A stretch of 64,000 nucleotides of DNA, taken from Lacinutrix sp. C3R15. Lineage in GTDB: Bacteria; Bacteroidota; Bacteroidia; Flavobacteriales; Flavobacteriaceae. The notes under the pieces were generated by a model. It saw only the letters and a list, made by a program, of their open reading frames with translations, made no database searches and was not told where the DNA came from. Positions 54,569-62,620 of the stretch are shown here, piece after piece (within the stretch, counting starts at the first letter, position 1; every line of letters begins with the position of its first letter). The position numbers and the translations under genes are program-made. The stretch lies in contig NZ_JAHKPZ010000034.1 in NCBI RefSeq assembly GCF_018860825.1, positions 186,001 through 250,000 of the forward strand. Reading direction: 5' to 3'.

Positions 54569-55265
54569 ATTCTGGTTTTGCTACAATTAAACCTACGGTA
54601 TAAGTTATATACATAAAGTAAATTACAAAAAAGTTAATACCAGCTCTTAAGTTTACATACTGCATATCTGCCATTCTGTAATAAGGATCAAAAAACACTA
54701 GAGGTGTTTTAATAAGCCAAAAAAGTAAAATAGCGCAAGAAATATAAAAAGTTATAGACCTATAAAAGGTTAATATTTTATCTCCTTGTAATATTTCTAA
54801 AAAATAATAAAAAACACATTGTAAAATAATTAAAGCTCCCAAAATGCTTATAATAGGTATAGCGCCTTTAAAGAAATCTGGTAAGGTGACTAATATGGTA
54901 CCAAATGAAATAATTAAGAATAGAATAATAGAAACTTTTAATATCTTTTTACTTGTAGTATTCTGCAAAACCTGTAAATAATACCAACCAAAAAATACCA
55001 CAGCAGCAATTTTCCAAAAAAGGGTATACCACCAATAATTACTTTCTAATAAAGTACCTTCTAAAAAACTAAAAATACCATCATTATAAACCCAATAGGT
55101 ATATCTACCACCTATAGCCATAAATACAATATAAACTAAAAAGTATATAAAATATTTAGCAGCTGAACCTTTATACTTACCGTAAAGTAGTACACCTGTT
55201 ACAGCTGCTAAAATTTCAACAAATATGAGTATATTTAATCTATTATTTATTAAAAACTCTATCAC
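54561..55265 (-). CDS. Multi-pass membrane protein of the kinase operon, hypothetical
   Basis: I place the start at GTG 55265, one base after the preceding stop, giving 234 aa that open directly before the first membrane helix (IEFLINNRLNILIFVEILAA). An ATG start at 55313 is open too but would overlap the previous gene by 47 bases and add a polar tail. About seven hydrophobic segments alternate with short loops, a layout seen in 7TM-type sensory proteins, though no named family is recognised. It overlaps the kinase gene by 8 bases, so the two are coupled. A signal-input role is inference. Confidence 0.65.
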   Translation of the reverse strand: MIEFLINNRLNILIFVEILAAVTGVLLYGKYKGSAAKYFIYFLVYIVFMAIGGRYTYWVYNDGIFSFLEGTLLESNYWWYTLFWKIAAVVFFGWYYLQVLQNTTSKKILKVSIILFLIISFGTILVTLPDFFKGAIPIISILGALIILQCVFYYFLEILQGDKILTFYRSITFYISCAILLFWLIKTPLVFFDPYYRMADMQYVNLRAGINFFVIYFMYITYTVGLIVAKPEYD

Positions 55266-55266
55266 A

Positions 55267-55752
55267 TTATTGTGGGTATTTTGCTCGTGGAGGCTCACCT
55301 TCTCCTCCATCATTTAATCCATTTCCTCCAGGAACATCACCATTACCTGGCGCAATAGAAAGCATACTGCCTTTAGACACAGAAGGATTACCTGTAGGAA
55401 CCATGAATACCGTTGTATAACCATCATTTTCATGAGCGCCTAAATATACACGTATACCATTCATGTCATAACCTAACTCTGTACTTTGTTTTTTAGCATA
55501 GCTAATAAAACCTTCTATATCCTCTAAAGACCACCAAGCAGAACGATTGTCTGGTCTTCCAACAATGGAGTCACTAATTAAATCGTGTCTTGAATCGTAA
55601 GCGTCATCTAATATCTTTGCTTGTTCTGGTGTAATAATTCCTTTTGGTGTATTCATTGGTGGTGCTCCTAATTTAATTTTATTATCACAATAAAAATAAC
55701 AAATCAAAAAACCAATAACAACACCAAGTAATAGTAAAAATAATTTTTTCAT
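55267..55752 (-). CDS. Membrane-anchored hypothetical protein, first gene of kinase operon
   Basis: This 161-aa protein has an N-terminal transmembrane segment (LFLLLLGVVIGFLICYFYC) followed by a soluble domain with ITPEQAKILDDAYDSRHDLI near residue 43 and NGIRVYLGAHENDGYTTVFM near residue 98. The C-terminus is Gly/Pro-rich (GNGDVPGGNGLNDGGEG) and probably disordered. It is likely periplasmic. No family name assigned. It leads the three-gene sensor operon. Confidence 0.65.
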   Translation of the reverse strand: MKKLFLLLLGVVIGFLICYFYCDNKIKLGAPPMNTPKGIITPEQAKILDDAYDSRHDLISDSIVGRPDNRSAWWSLEDIEGFISYAKKQSTELGYDMNGIRVYLGAHENDGYTTVFMVPTGNPSVSKGSMLSIAPGNGDVPGGNGLNDGGEGEPPRAKYPQ

Positions 55753-55866
55753 AAAATAAAGATATTTATTAATAGCTGTATAAAGGTAAGAAAATTAACA
55801 TAGCAGACAATCTTTTAAAACGATACTTACAACTCAGTAAACCAATATTTTTTGCGTTATAACAAA

Positions 55867-57405
55867 TTAACCCAACCAACCTTCTCTATCTAAACTTCTG
55901 TATTGTATGGCTTCACTTATATGCGAACCGTTAATTGCAGTTTGGTTTTCTAGATCTGCTATGGTTCTAGACACTTTTAAAATGCGGTCATACGCTCTTG
56001 CAGAAAGATTTAAACGCTCCATTGCTGTTTTTAACAAAGCCTTAGAAGCATCGTCTAAAACACAATACTTTCTAATTTGTTTGGTATTCATTTGTGCATT
56101 ATAATGTACTGTTTCAGAGTCTTGAAAGCGTTGTGTTTGTAGTTCTCTTGCCTTAGTAACCCGTTTTCTTATTTCTACAGAACTTTCTCCTTTACGTTCT
56201 TCAGAAAGCTTTTCAAAAGGAACAGGAGTTACTTCTATATGAATATCTATTCTATCTAACAAAGGACCTGACACTTTGCTTAAATAACGTTGCATTTCTG
56301 CAGGACTAGAAGTTATAGGAGCATCAGGATCATTAAAATAACCACTTGGACTTGGGTTCATACTGGCTACCAACATAAAAGATGAAGGATATGTTACTGT
56401 AAATTTTGCTCTAGAAATAGTCACCTCTCTATCTTCTAACGGTTGGCGCATTACTTCTAGAACTTCGCGTTTAAATTCTGGTAATTCATCTAAAAACAAA
56501 ACACCATTATGCGATAAGGAAATTTCACCTGGTTGCGGATAACTTCCGCCTCCTACAAGAGCTACATTTGATATAGTATGATGTGGACTACGAAAAGGAC
56601 GTTGAGCCATAATTCCTGTATTTGCTTTTACTCTACCAACCACACTATGAATTTTTGTAGTTTCTAATGCTTCATGAATAGTCATTGGAGGTAAAATGCT
56701 TGGTAAACGCTTAGCCAACATGGTTTTTCCTGCTCCTGGAGGACCAATTAATATAATATTATGTCCTCCTGCTGCTGCAATTTCCATACAACGTTTAATA
56801 GATTCTTGCCCTTTAACATCACTAAAATCAAACTCAGGAAATTCCAGATTTTTTTCAAATTCTTTTTTGGTGTCAATAATAGTTTTTTCTAATGCTTCGC
56901 CTTTATCAAAAAAATCAATGACTTGCTTTATATTTTCTACACCATAGACGTCTAAGTCATCTACAATAGCAGCTTCTTTTGCGTTTTCTAGAGGCAGTAT
57001 AAACCCTTTATACCCTTCTTCTTTAGCTTTAATTGCTATTGGTAAAGCTCCTTTTATTGGTTGTAAACTTCCGTCAAGAGAAAGTTCTCCCATAATTAAA
57101 AAGTCTTCTAAATTTTGGGCTTGAATTTGTTTGGTAGCAACTAGAATACCTATGGCTAATGTTAAATCATAAGCACTTCCCTCCTTGCGTAAATCTGCAG
57201 GAGACATGTTTATAATTATCTTTTTTCCCGGAATTTTAAAACCATTATTTTGCAATGCTGCAGCAATTCTAAAATTACTTTCTTTAATAGCATTGTCGGG
57301 TAAACCAACTAAATGATACCCAATTCCAGAATCTACATTTACCTCTACAGTTATTGTGGTTGCCTCTACGCCAAAGACTGCGCTACCGAAAACTTTTTTA
57401 AGCAT
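55867..57405 (-). CDS. YifB family Mg-chelatase-like AAA ATPase (ComM-like)
   Basis: The 512-aa protein has an N-terminal Lon-protease-like fold (residues about 1-165, VEVNVDSGIGYHLVGLPDNA), then a ChlI-type AAA+ module with Walker A GPPGAGKTMLAKR near residue 218 and Walker B VLFLDELPEF near residue 300. The C-terminal ChlI domain includes LSARAYDRILKVSRTIADL. The ComM member is a branch-migration helicase that helps integrate divergent DNA in transformation. That function is likely but not shown here. Confidence 0.9.
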   Translation of the reverse strand: MLKKVFGSAVFGVEATTITVEVNVDSGIGYHLVGLPDNAIKESNFRIAAALQNNGFKIPGKKIIINMSPADLRKEGSAYDLTLAIGILVATKQIQAQNLEDFLIMGELSLDGSLQPIKGALPIAIKAKEEGYKGFILPLENAKEAAIVDDLDVYGVENIKQVIDFFDKGEALEKTIIDTKKEFEKNLEFPEFDFSDVKGQESIKRCMEIAAAGGHNIILIGPPGAGKTMLAKRLPSILPPMTIHEALETTKIHSVVGRVKANTGIMAQRPFRSPHHTISNVALVGGGSYPQPGEISLSHNGVLFLDELPEFKREVLEVMRQPLEDREVTISRAKFTVTYPSSFMLVASMNPSPSGYFNDPDAPITSSPAEMQRYLSKVSGPLLDRIDIHIEVTPVPFEKLSEERKGESSVEIRKRVTKARELQTQRFQDSETVHYNAQMNTKQIRKYCVLDDASKALLKTAMERLNLSARAYDRILKVSRTIADLENQTAINGSHISEAIQYRSLDREGWLG

Positions 57406-57444
57406 AAACTATTGATTTGCTTAAATATATAAAAAAATATAAAC

Positions 57445-58401
57445 TTATAGTTGCTTAATAAATTCTAAAGCACGCAACTCATTATAGTAATAACCTCCTT
57501 TTTTAACAAACCCTACATGACCACCATAACTAGGCATTTCTAAATGTAGATTTTTATTGTTTTTTGCTTCTATTACAGGATAACATTCTGGAGATAAAAA
57601 CGAATCGTTTAAGGCATTAATAATTAACGTAGGCACTTTTATATTTGGTAAAAACTGCAAACAACTAGATTTAGTATAATAATCTCTTGCATCTGTAAAA
57701 CCATGTGCTTTTGAGGTATAAACCTCATCAAAATCTCTTAAAACTTTAATAGAACTAATGGTTTCTTCAGAAATATTGTTTGGAAATTGAAGTAATTTTG
57801 GTTGTAACTTATCTACCAAATGCTTTTTAAAACGAATAGCATACGGTTTGTTTTTAAGTTTGTGCAGCTCATTAGCAGAACCTTCTAAATAGCAAGGCAC
57901 TGAAATTGAAATTGCTGCCTTAATTTGCTTTGGAAGCACTCTGTCTTCGCCAAGATATTTTAAAGTGATATTACCACCTAAACTAAAGCCATTGATATAT
58001 ATTTCTGAATAGTTTTTATTTTCTAGAATATATTCTATTACCTCATGTAAATCTTCGGTTGCTCCAGAATGATAAGACCTATATTTTAAATTAGGTTCGC
58101 CACTACAACCTCTAAAATTGATACATACAGCATCGACTCCATTTTCATTAAATAATTTGGAAGGTCCAGTAACATAAGGACGTTGCGCATTACCTTCTAA
58201 ACCATGTAAAACAATAATTAGCTTTTCTGATTTCTCTTTAGCATAACTCCAATCTAAGTCCAGAAAATCTCCATCGCTAAGTGTAATACGCTCGCGTTTT
58301 TGTTCTAACTTAACTTTTCGAAGAAGTCCAGAATATATGGTTGCTATATTTCCATTTCTAAAAAAAATGGAAGGCTTGTATGTGCTGGTTAGAATTGGCA
58401 T
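57445..58401 (-). CDS. YheT-like alpha/beta hydrolase
   Basis: This 318-aa protein has LIIVLHGLEGNAQRPYVTG near residue 63, NFRGCSGEPN near residue 95, the nucleophile motif GFSLGGNITLKYLG near residue 140 and the catalytic His in YGGHVGFVKKGGYYY near residue 295, typical of the YheT/EMB8 family. Substrate unknown; probably an esterase. Its start overlaps the adenine deaminase stop by 1 base, so it is translationally coupled. Confidence 0.88.
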   Translation of the reverse strand: MPILTSTYKPSIFFRNGNIATIYSGLLRKVKLEQKRERITLSDGDFLDLDWSYAKEKSEKLIIVLHGLEGNAQRPYVTGPSKLFNENGVDAVCINFRGCSGEPNLKYRSYHSGATEDLHEVIEYILENKNYSEIYINGFSLGGNITLKYLGEDRVLPKQIKAAISISVPCYLEGSANELHKLKNKPYAIRFKKHLVDKLQPKLLQFPNNISEETISSIKVLRDFDEVYTSKAHGFTDARDYYTKSSCLQFLPNIKVPTLIINALNDSFLSPECYPVIEAKNNKNLHLEMPSYGGHVGFVKKGGYYYNELRALEFIKQL

Positions 58402-60020
58402 TACACTTCTAAGCTAGTAAATTTAAATTCTTTACCACTAAACAATCCTTTATCGCTTAGTTTTAAATCTGGAATTACTAATAGTGCCATAAAAGATAAG
58501 GTCATATAAGGCGCATGCAATGTGCTTCCTAATTGTTTTGCCATTTTATCTAAAGCTGCATAATCTTTACCAATAGTTTCGCCATCTTGATCACTCATAA
58601 TTCCTGCCACTGGAAGTGCTACTATTTTTTCTTCAGAATTGCTAATAGCACAAATACCTCCTTTGTTTTCAATGATTAAATTTACTGCTTTACAGATAGC
58701 TTCGTCACTAACACCAACAGCAATAATATTGTGCGAATCATGACCAACAGAACTTGCTATAGCACCTTCTTTTAATCCGAAATTTTTTATAAATGCTATT
58801 GCTGGTACGTCGTTATTGTATCTATTTACAACTGTCATTTTTAAGATATCTGTTTCTGTATTCGAAACAAGATTTCCGTTTTCAATGGTTGCTTCTTCCA
58901 TAAGTTCATTAGTTACTAACTGCCCTTCTAAAGCTTCAATAACTCTAATTTTTTCTGCGGAAGAATTAAAACTAAAATCTTCTATTTTTTTCTTTTCGGT
59001 ATTAAAATTATTCAGGTTTTTAAAAGCTACATCTTTAATGTTTACCTTACCAAAATCATACACCAATTCTCCATCAATATAGGTTTGAAGCGTCTTAAAC
59101 TCCTTTAAATCTTCTACTACAATACAATCTGCTGCATCACCAATTTGCAGTAAACCAACGTCCAGATTATAATGTTTTACCGGATTGATACATGCAGCCT
59201 GCAATACTTTAAATACATCTATATTTTTAGCAACTGCTCTTGCACATAATGCATTGATATGCGAAATCATTAAATCGTCTGGATGCTTATCATCACTGCA
59301 AAACATCATGTTTTCAAAATGCTCAGGAAGCAAATCGATTAATGCTTCAAAATTTTTGGCTGCAGAACCTTCACGAATAAGAATTTTCATTCCTTTTTGT
59401 AGTTTCTCTAAACCTTCATCATAGGTAAAACACTCATGATCTGTAGAAATTCCTGCTGCTATATATTTGGTAATATCTGCACCACGAACTCCTGGTGCAT
59501 GACCATCAACGGGTTTATTATTTTGCTTTGCATGAGCTATTTTTTTAAGCACTTCGTCATCATCAAATAAAACGCCTGGATAATTCATCATTTCGGCTAG
59601 ATATTTAATATCTGGATTTTGCATTAGCTTCTTAATGTCTTCAGAATCTATTATAGCTCCTGCAGATTCAAAACTGGTAGCAGGAACGCAACTTGGTGCA
59701 CCAAAATTAAATTTTAGAGGCACTTGTTTTCCGTTTTCAATCATAAACTCCACTCCAGGAACTCCTAATACATTTGCTATTTCGTGCGGATCACTAACAG
59801 TTGCAACTGTACCATGTTGTACAGCTAATTTTGCAAATTCACTTGGCACCAACATAGAACTTTCTATATGTATATGTGCATCTACAAAACCAGGAAGAAT
59901 ATAATGGTTACTAGTAGTATCTTTTTCTACTATAGATGCAATTTTACCATTTGCTATGGTAACTTCTCCTTTATAGATTCTTTTGTTTACAATATCTACT
60001 ATGTTTCCTTGTATTTTCAT
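58401..60020 (-). CDS. ade: Adenine deaminase
   Basis: The 539-aa amidohydrolase converts adenine to hypoxanthine and ammonia. It shows [16 protein letters not shown] near residue 45 (metal-binding HxH), [15 protein letters not shown] near residue 95, [15 protein letters not shown] near residue 173, [10 protein letters not shown] and [11 protein letters not shown] near residue 240. The C-terminal domain has [18 protein letters not shown], typical of bacterial Ade rather than the adenosine-deaminase-like enzymes. It is first in a two-gene operon with the YheT-like hydrolase. Confidence 0.93.
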   Translation of the reverse strand: MKIQGNIVDIVNKRIYKGEVTIANGKIASIVEKDTTSNHYILPGFVDAHIHIESSMLVPSEFAKLAVQHGTVATVSDPHEIANVLGVPGVEFMIENGKQVPLKFNFGAPSCVPATSFESAGAIIDSEDIKKLMQNPDIKYLAEMMNYPGVLFDDDEVLKKIAHAKQNNKPVDGHAPGVRGADITKYIAAGISTDHECFTYDEGLEKLQKGMKILIREGSAAKNFEALIDLLPEHFENMMFCSDDKHPDDLMISHINALCARAVAKNIDVFKVLQAACINPVKHYNLDVGLLQIGDAADCIVVEDLKEFKTLQTYIDGELVYDFGKVNIKDVAFKNLNNFNTEKKKIEDFSFNSSAEKIRVIEALEGQLVTNELMEEATIENGNLVSNTETDILKMTVVNRYNNDVPAIAFIKNFGLKEGAIASSVGHDSHNIIAVGVSDEAICKAVNLIIENKGGICAISNSEEKIVALPVAGIMSDQDGETIGKDYAALDKMAKQLGSTLHAPYMTLSFMALLVIPDLKLSDKGLFSGKEFKFTSLEV

Positions 60021-60173
60021 TAAAATGTAATTGAATTATAAAAATGTAATATAAAGGAAAAAAGCTTCAGTCAAAAAACAAAAGTAATTTTAATTTTGTT
60101 GGTTTATTTTGTTTCAAATTAAGAAAAAACAGGTTTTAAATGAAATAAAATACATGTTATAGAAATAAAACTT

Positions 60174-61415
60174 CTATTCTCTTTTTTCATATTCGCGAAG
60201 AATTGCTTTAACAATTAAAGCTTGACTAATTGTTTTTTCTTTTGCTTTAATCATTTTTAAAACTGCAAACTGTAATGCATTACTAATCTCTGCACCACTG
60301 AGTTCGTATTTTTCAGAAAGCAATTCTAGGTTAACTTCAGGGTTTAGTTTTATTTTTTTTGGAATAGCGTTTTGCCATAGCTTGTATCTTTCGGTTGCAT
60401 TTGGCAAAAAGAATGGTACTTTTTCTTGAAATTTTCTACTAATATGTGGTTGTAGCGTATCTTTCTGTACTGAAAAAATAACAATTCCATTAAAACTTTC
60501 AAGAATACTTAATAAGTATGAAACTTCTAAATTTGCATAACTATCGTGTGCATCACTTATCTCTGTTCTTTTACCAAATAACGCATCGGCTTCATCAAAA
60601 AACAAAATACTATTTGATTTTTGAGCAAATTGAAGCAGTGTTAACAATTTTTTTTCTGTTTCACCAATATATTTTGAAATCAAGCTTGCCAAGACAACTC
60701 TATGTACATTTTTGTTAGTTTTCTGTCCTATCAAAGTTGCTGTTAGTGTTTTTCCTGTGCCAGGAGGACCATGAAATAACACCAAATAACTTGGGTTCAC
60801 TTTTTTTGATATTCCCCAAGTATTAAAAAGTGTAGCGCTATATGTTAACCAATCTAAAACATTTTCTATAGCTTCATTTGTTGCATTGTTTAAAACTAAA
60901 TCATCCCAATGCCATTCAGTAGTTATAACTTCTGCATTTTTAATTTTACTTATAATATTAGAAAACGTTGCACTAATTTCTATTCGTAAAGGGTCTGCAT
61001 TGGGTTTAAATAAAGTATAGTGTAAATCTAAATTTTCAAGAATTCCGTGAAACTCTAAAGTGTCTCCCCATTTAATTTTTAAAAACCTAGTATGCTTTTC
61101 TGTATCTTTTTTTTCATATACAGTATTCATAAAAATAGATAACTGCTCTTTAACATCGTGATTTTTGGAGTTGTATTTATAACCAGCAATGGTATTGGTA
61201 CCATCTAAAATAAAATCTAATTTTAATATTTCTGGATCTGCTACAACCTTTGTTATGGGTTTTATGTTGCTAGTAGTTAATTTATAATTTTGAGAGAAAC
61301 TTTTAGGGTTTACTGGTAATACAATGGGGTTAGTTTGTAATTTAGCCAAGCTAGAAAAGCTTGCATCTGTATAAGCATATATTAAAATTTTAATCAATTT
61401 TTCTGTTGTTGCCAT
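60174..61415 (-). CDS. Fusion of CIS-tube-adaptor-like domain with eCIS-type AAA+ ATPase
   Basis: This 413-aa protein joins two parts usually separate in contractile injection systems. Residues about 5-155 resemble the CIS tube/LysM-adaptor domain (Afp7/Pvc7 N-terminus): LIYAYTDASFSS, the NPKSFSQNYK segment, LDFILDGTNTIAG and FLKIKWGDTLEFHGILENLD then LFKPNADPLR. Residues about 175-413 are an AAA+ domain of the Afp15/Pvc15 kind with Walker A GPPGTGKT (216-223), Walker B LFFDEAD (Asp274, Glu275), and a C-terminal helical lid. The usual sensor-1 Asn (LATN) reads FSVQ (Gln317) and the Arg-finger FLRRF reads ISRKF (Arg327, Lys328). It follows the tube genes by 48 bp. The domain assignment of the N-terminus is from pattern memory, not a search. 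Confidence 0.72.
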   Translation of the reverse strand: MATTEKLIKILIYAYTDASFSSLAKLQTNPIVLPVNPKSFSQNYKLTTSNIKPITKVVADPEILKLDFILDGTNTIAGYKYNSKNHDVKEQLSIFMNTVYEKKDTEKHTRFLKIKWGDTLEFHGILENLDLHYTLFKPNADPLRIEISATFSNIISKIKNAEVITTEWHWDDLVLNNATNEAIENVLDWLTYSATLFNTWGISKKVNPSYLVLFHGPPGTGKTLTATLIGQKTNKNVHRVVLASLISKYIGETEKKLLTLLQFAQKSNSILFFDEADALFGKRTEISDAHDSYANLEVSYLLSILESFNGIVIFSVQKDTLQPHISRKFQEKVPFFLPNATERYKLWQNAIPKKIKLNPEVNLELLSEKYELSGAEISNALQFAVLKMIKAKEKTISQALIVKAILREYEKRE

Positions 61416-61463
61416 AATTTCATTTTTAAAATATTTTTATGTAAAATCATTTTATAGCAAGCA

Positions 61464-61919
61464 TTAAACAAGCTGAAAGTAATTATATTTTAAAACTAAG
61501 GTTTCTATAAGAATTTCTCCTTTTTCGGCATCTAGCTTACCTATTTCCCAACGCATTGGCCAAACGTAAGATAAATGCCAACGGAATAAAACTTGATGTT
61601 TATCATCTAAAACATCTATATCTATTCCTTTTATAGGTTGTTTTATAGTGTTCTGAAAAGCATTTTGACACCATTGTAATAACGCTGAATTTTCTTTTTT
61701 AACAACCCCTTTTTTTAATATTATTGGTGTATACCTAATACCTGCAGGAAGCTGATGCACAAATCTATTTTCACCACCTTCTTTTAAAAAAGTATTCTCT
61801 GTATACACGTTTAAACCAGATACAGACTGAAAGCCAATTTGTAAATGCTTTGTTTTAGGCAATCCGATAAAGGAAACATGAAAGTGAAAATTAACTAAGG
61901 GATACACATCTTTTGCCAT
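61464..61919 (-). CDS. Tail tube protein 2, T4 gp19-like (CIS tube)
   Basis: This 151-aa protein has the gp19-like core: PLVNFHFHVSF at the N-terminus, QIGFQSVSGLNVYTENTFLK near residue 27, TPIILKKGVVKKENSALLQW near residue 63, then a beta hairpin ending WPMRWEIGKLDAEKGEILIE near residue 120. It stacks as hexameric rings to form the inner tube in contractile systems. It follows tube protein 1 by 4 bases. Such second tube paralogues often form the first baseplate-proximal ring. Confidence 0.82.
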   Translation of the reverse strand: MAKDVYPLVNFHFHVSFIGLPKTKHLQIGFQSVSGLNVYTENTFLKEGGENRFVHQLPAGIRYTPIILKKGVVKKENSALLQWCQNAFQNTIKQPIKGIDIDVLDDKHQVLFRWHLSYVWPMRWEIGKLDAEKGEILIETLVLKYNYFQLV

Positions 61920-61923
61920 GGTA

Positions 61924-62391
61924 TTATTTTGCTTCTAAAATGGTTATACCTTCATGTGTTAAGACCATTGTTTCAATAGCAATTTCATTACTATCTGCTT
62001 TTAAACTTGCAGATTGAATTTTTCTTGGCCAAGCGTTATTTAATACCCAGGTTATTACTGGAACATGATTTTCATTAAGCAGTTTAATAGTTACCGTTCT
62101 TCTATACATAGAACCGGTTTCATTTCCTTCTTGAAAAAAATAGGTTTTTTTCCATTCTTTAAAAAAGTCAAAATCGCCTAAATAGGTTCCTCTTTTTAAG
62201 GTTACATCACTATACTTTGTAAGTCCTGGTTGTTTTGTTTTATAATAACTTTTACTGTTTCCAGAACGATATTCAATAACTTCTGTTTCAAAATCTAATC
62301 CACTAACTTCAGAAAATTCTATTCTAAAACTATCTCCCCATTCTACAGAGAAATGGAATTTTACTAAAGGGTAATCTGCAACTGTAGCCAT
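61924..62391 (-). CDS. Tail tube protein 1, T4 gp19-like (CIS tube)
   Basis: I start at 62391 (MATVADYPLVKFHF, 155 aa); an ATG at 62430 adds 13 hydrophobic residues not seen in the family. The tube signature is clear: RIEFSEVSGLDFETEVIEYR near residue 22, YSDVTLKRGTYLGDFDFFKE near residue 58 and NNAWPRKIQSASLKADSNEI near residue 122. It is the leading gene of a three-gene minus-strand operon with a second tube protein and the fused ATPase. No sheath gene accompanies it. Confidence 0.86.
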   Translation of the reverse strand: MATVADYPLVKFHFSVEWGDSFRIEFSEVSGLDFETEVIEYRSGNSKSYYKTKQPGLTKYSDVTLKRGTYLGDFDFFKEWKKTYFFQEGNETGSMYRRTVTIKLLNENHVPVITWVLNNAWPRKIQSASLKADSNEIAIETMVLTHEGITILEAK

Positions 62392-62549
62392 AACTTTATA
62401 TTTAAAATCAACAAACCAAAAAAAAAGCATAAAAACCTAAAAACCAGTTTTTTACAAACATAAATATACGTATTTTACTGAAATTCAACACTATGCTTTT
62501 TTATTGATCTTATAATAATTTTTAAAAACTATTAAATATGGTTCAAAAA

Positions 62550-62575
62550 AAAACCTTCCAGAAACGGAAGGTTTT
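62550..62575 (-). terminator. Intrinsic terminator after the dsbD gene
   Basis: Perfect 10-bp stem AAAACCTTCC / GGAAGGTTTT with a 6-base loop. On the minus strand a T-run follows, so the CIS operon upstream promoter must lie between here and 62391. Confidence 0.78.
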
Positions 62576-62620
62576 AAAATATATTTTAATTATTAAGGTT
62601 TTTACCTTTTTAGAAATTGG

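Noticed and set aside
60174-62391. A complete prophage, T6SS or eCIS locus
   Set aside because: Only tube proteins and the fused ATPase are present; no sheath, baseplate, spike, effector or phage replication genes are seen, so I call it an orphan module.
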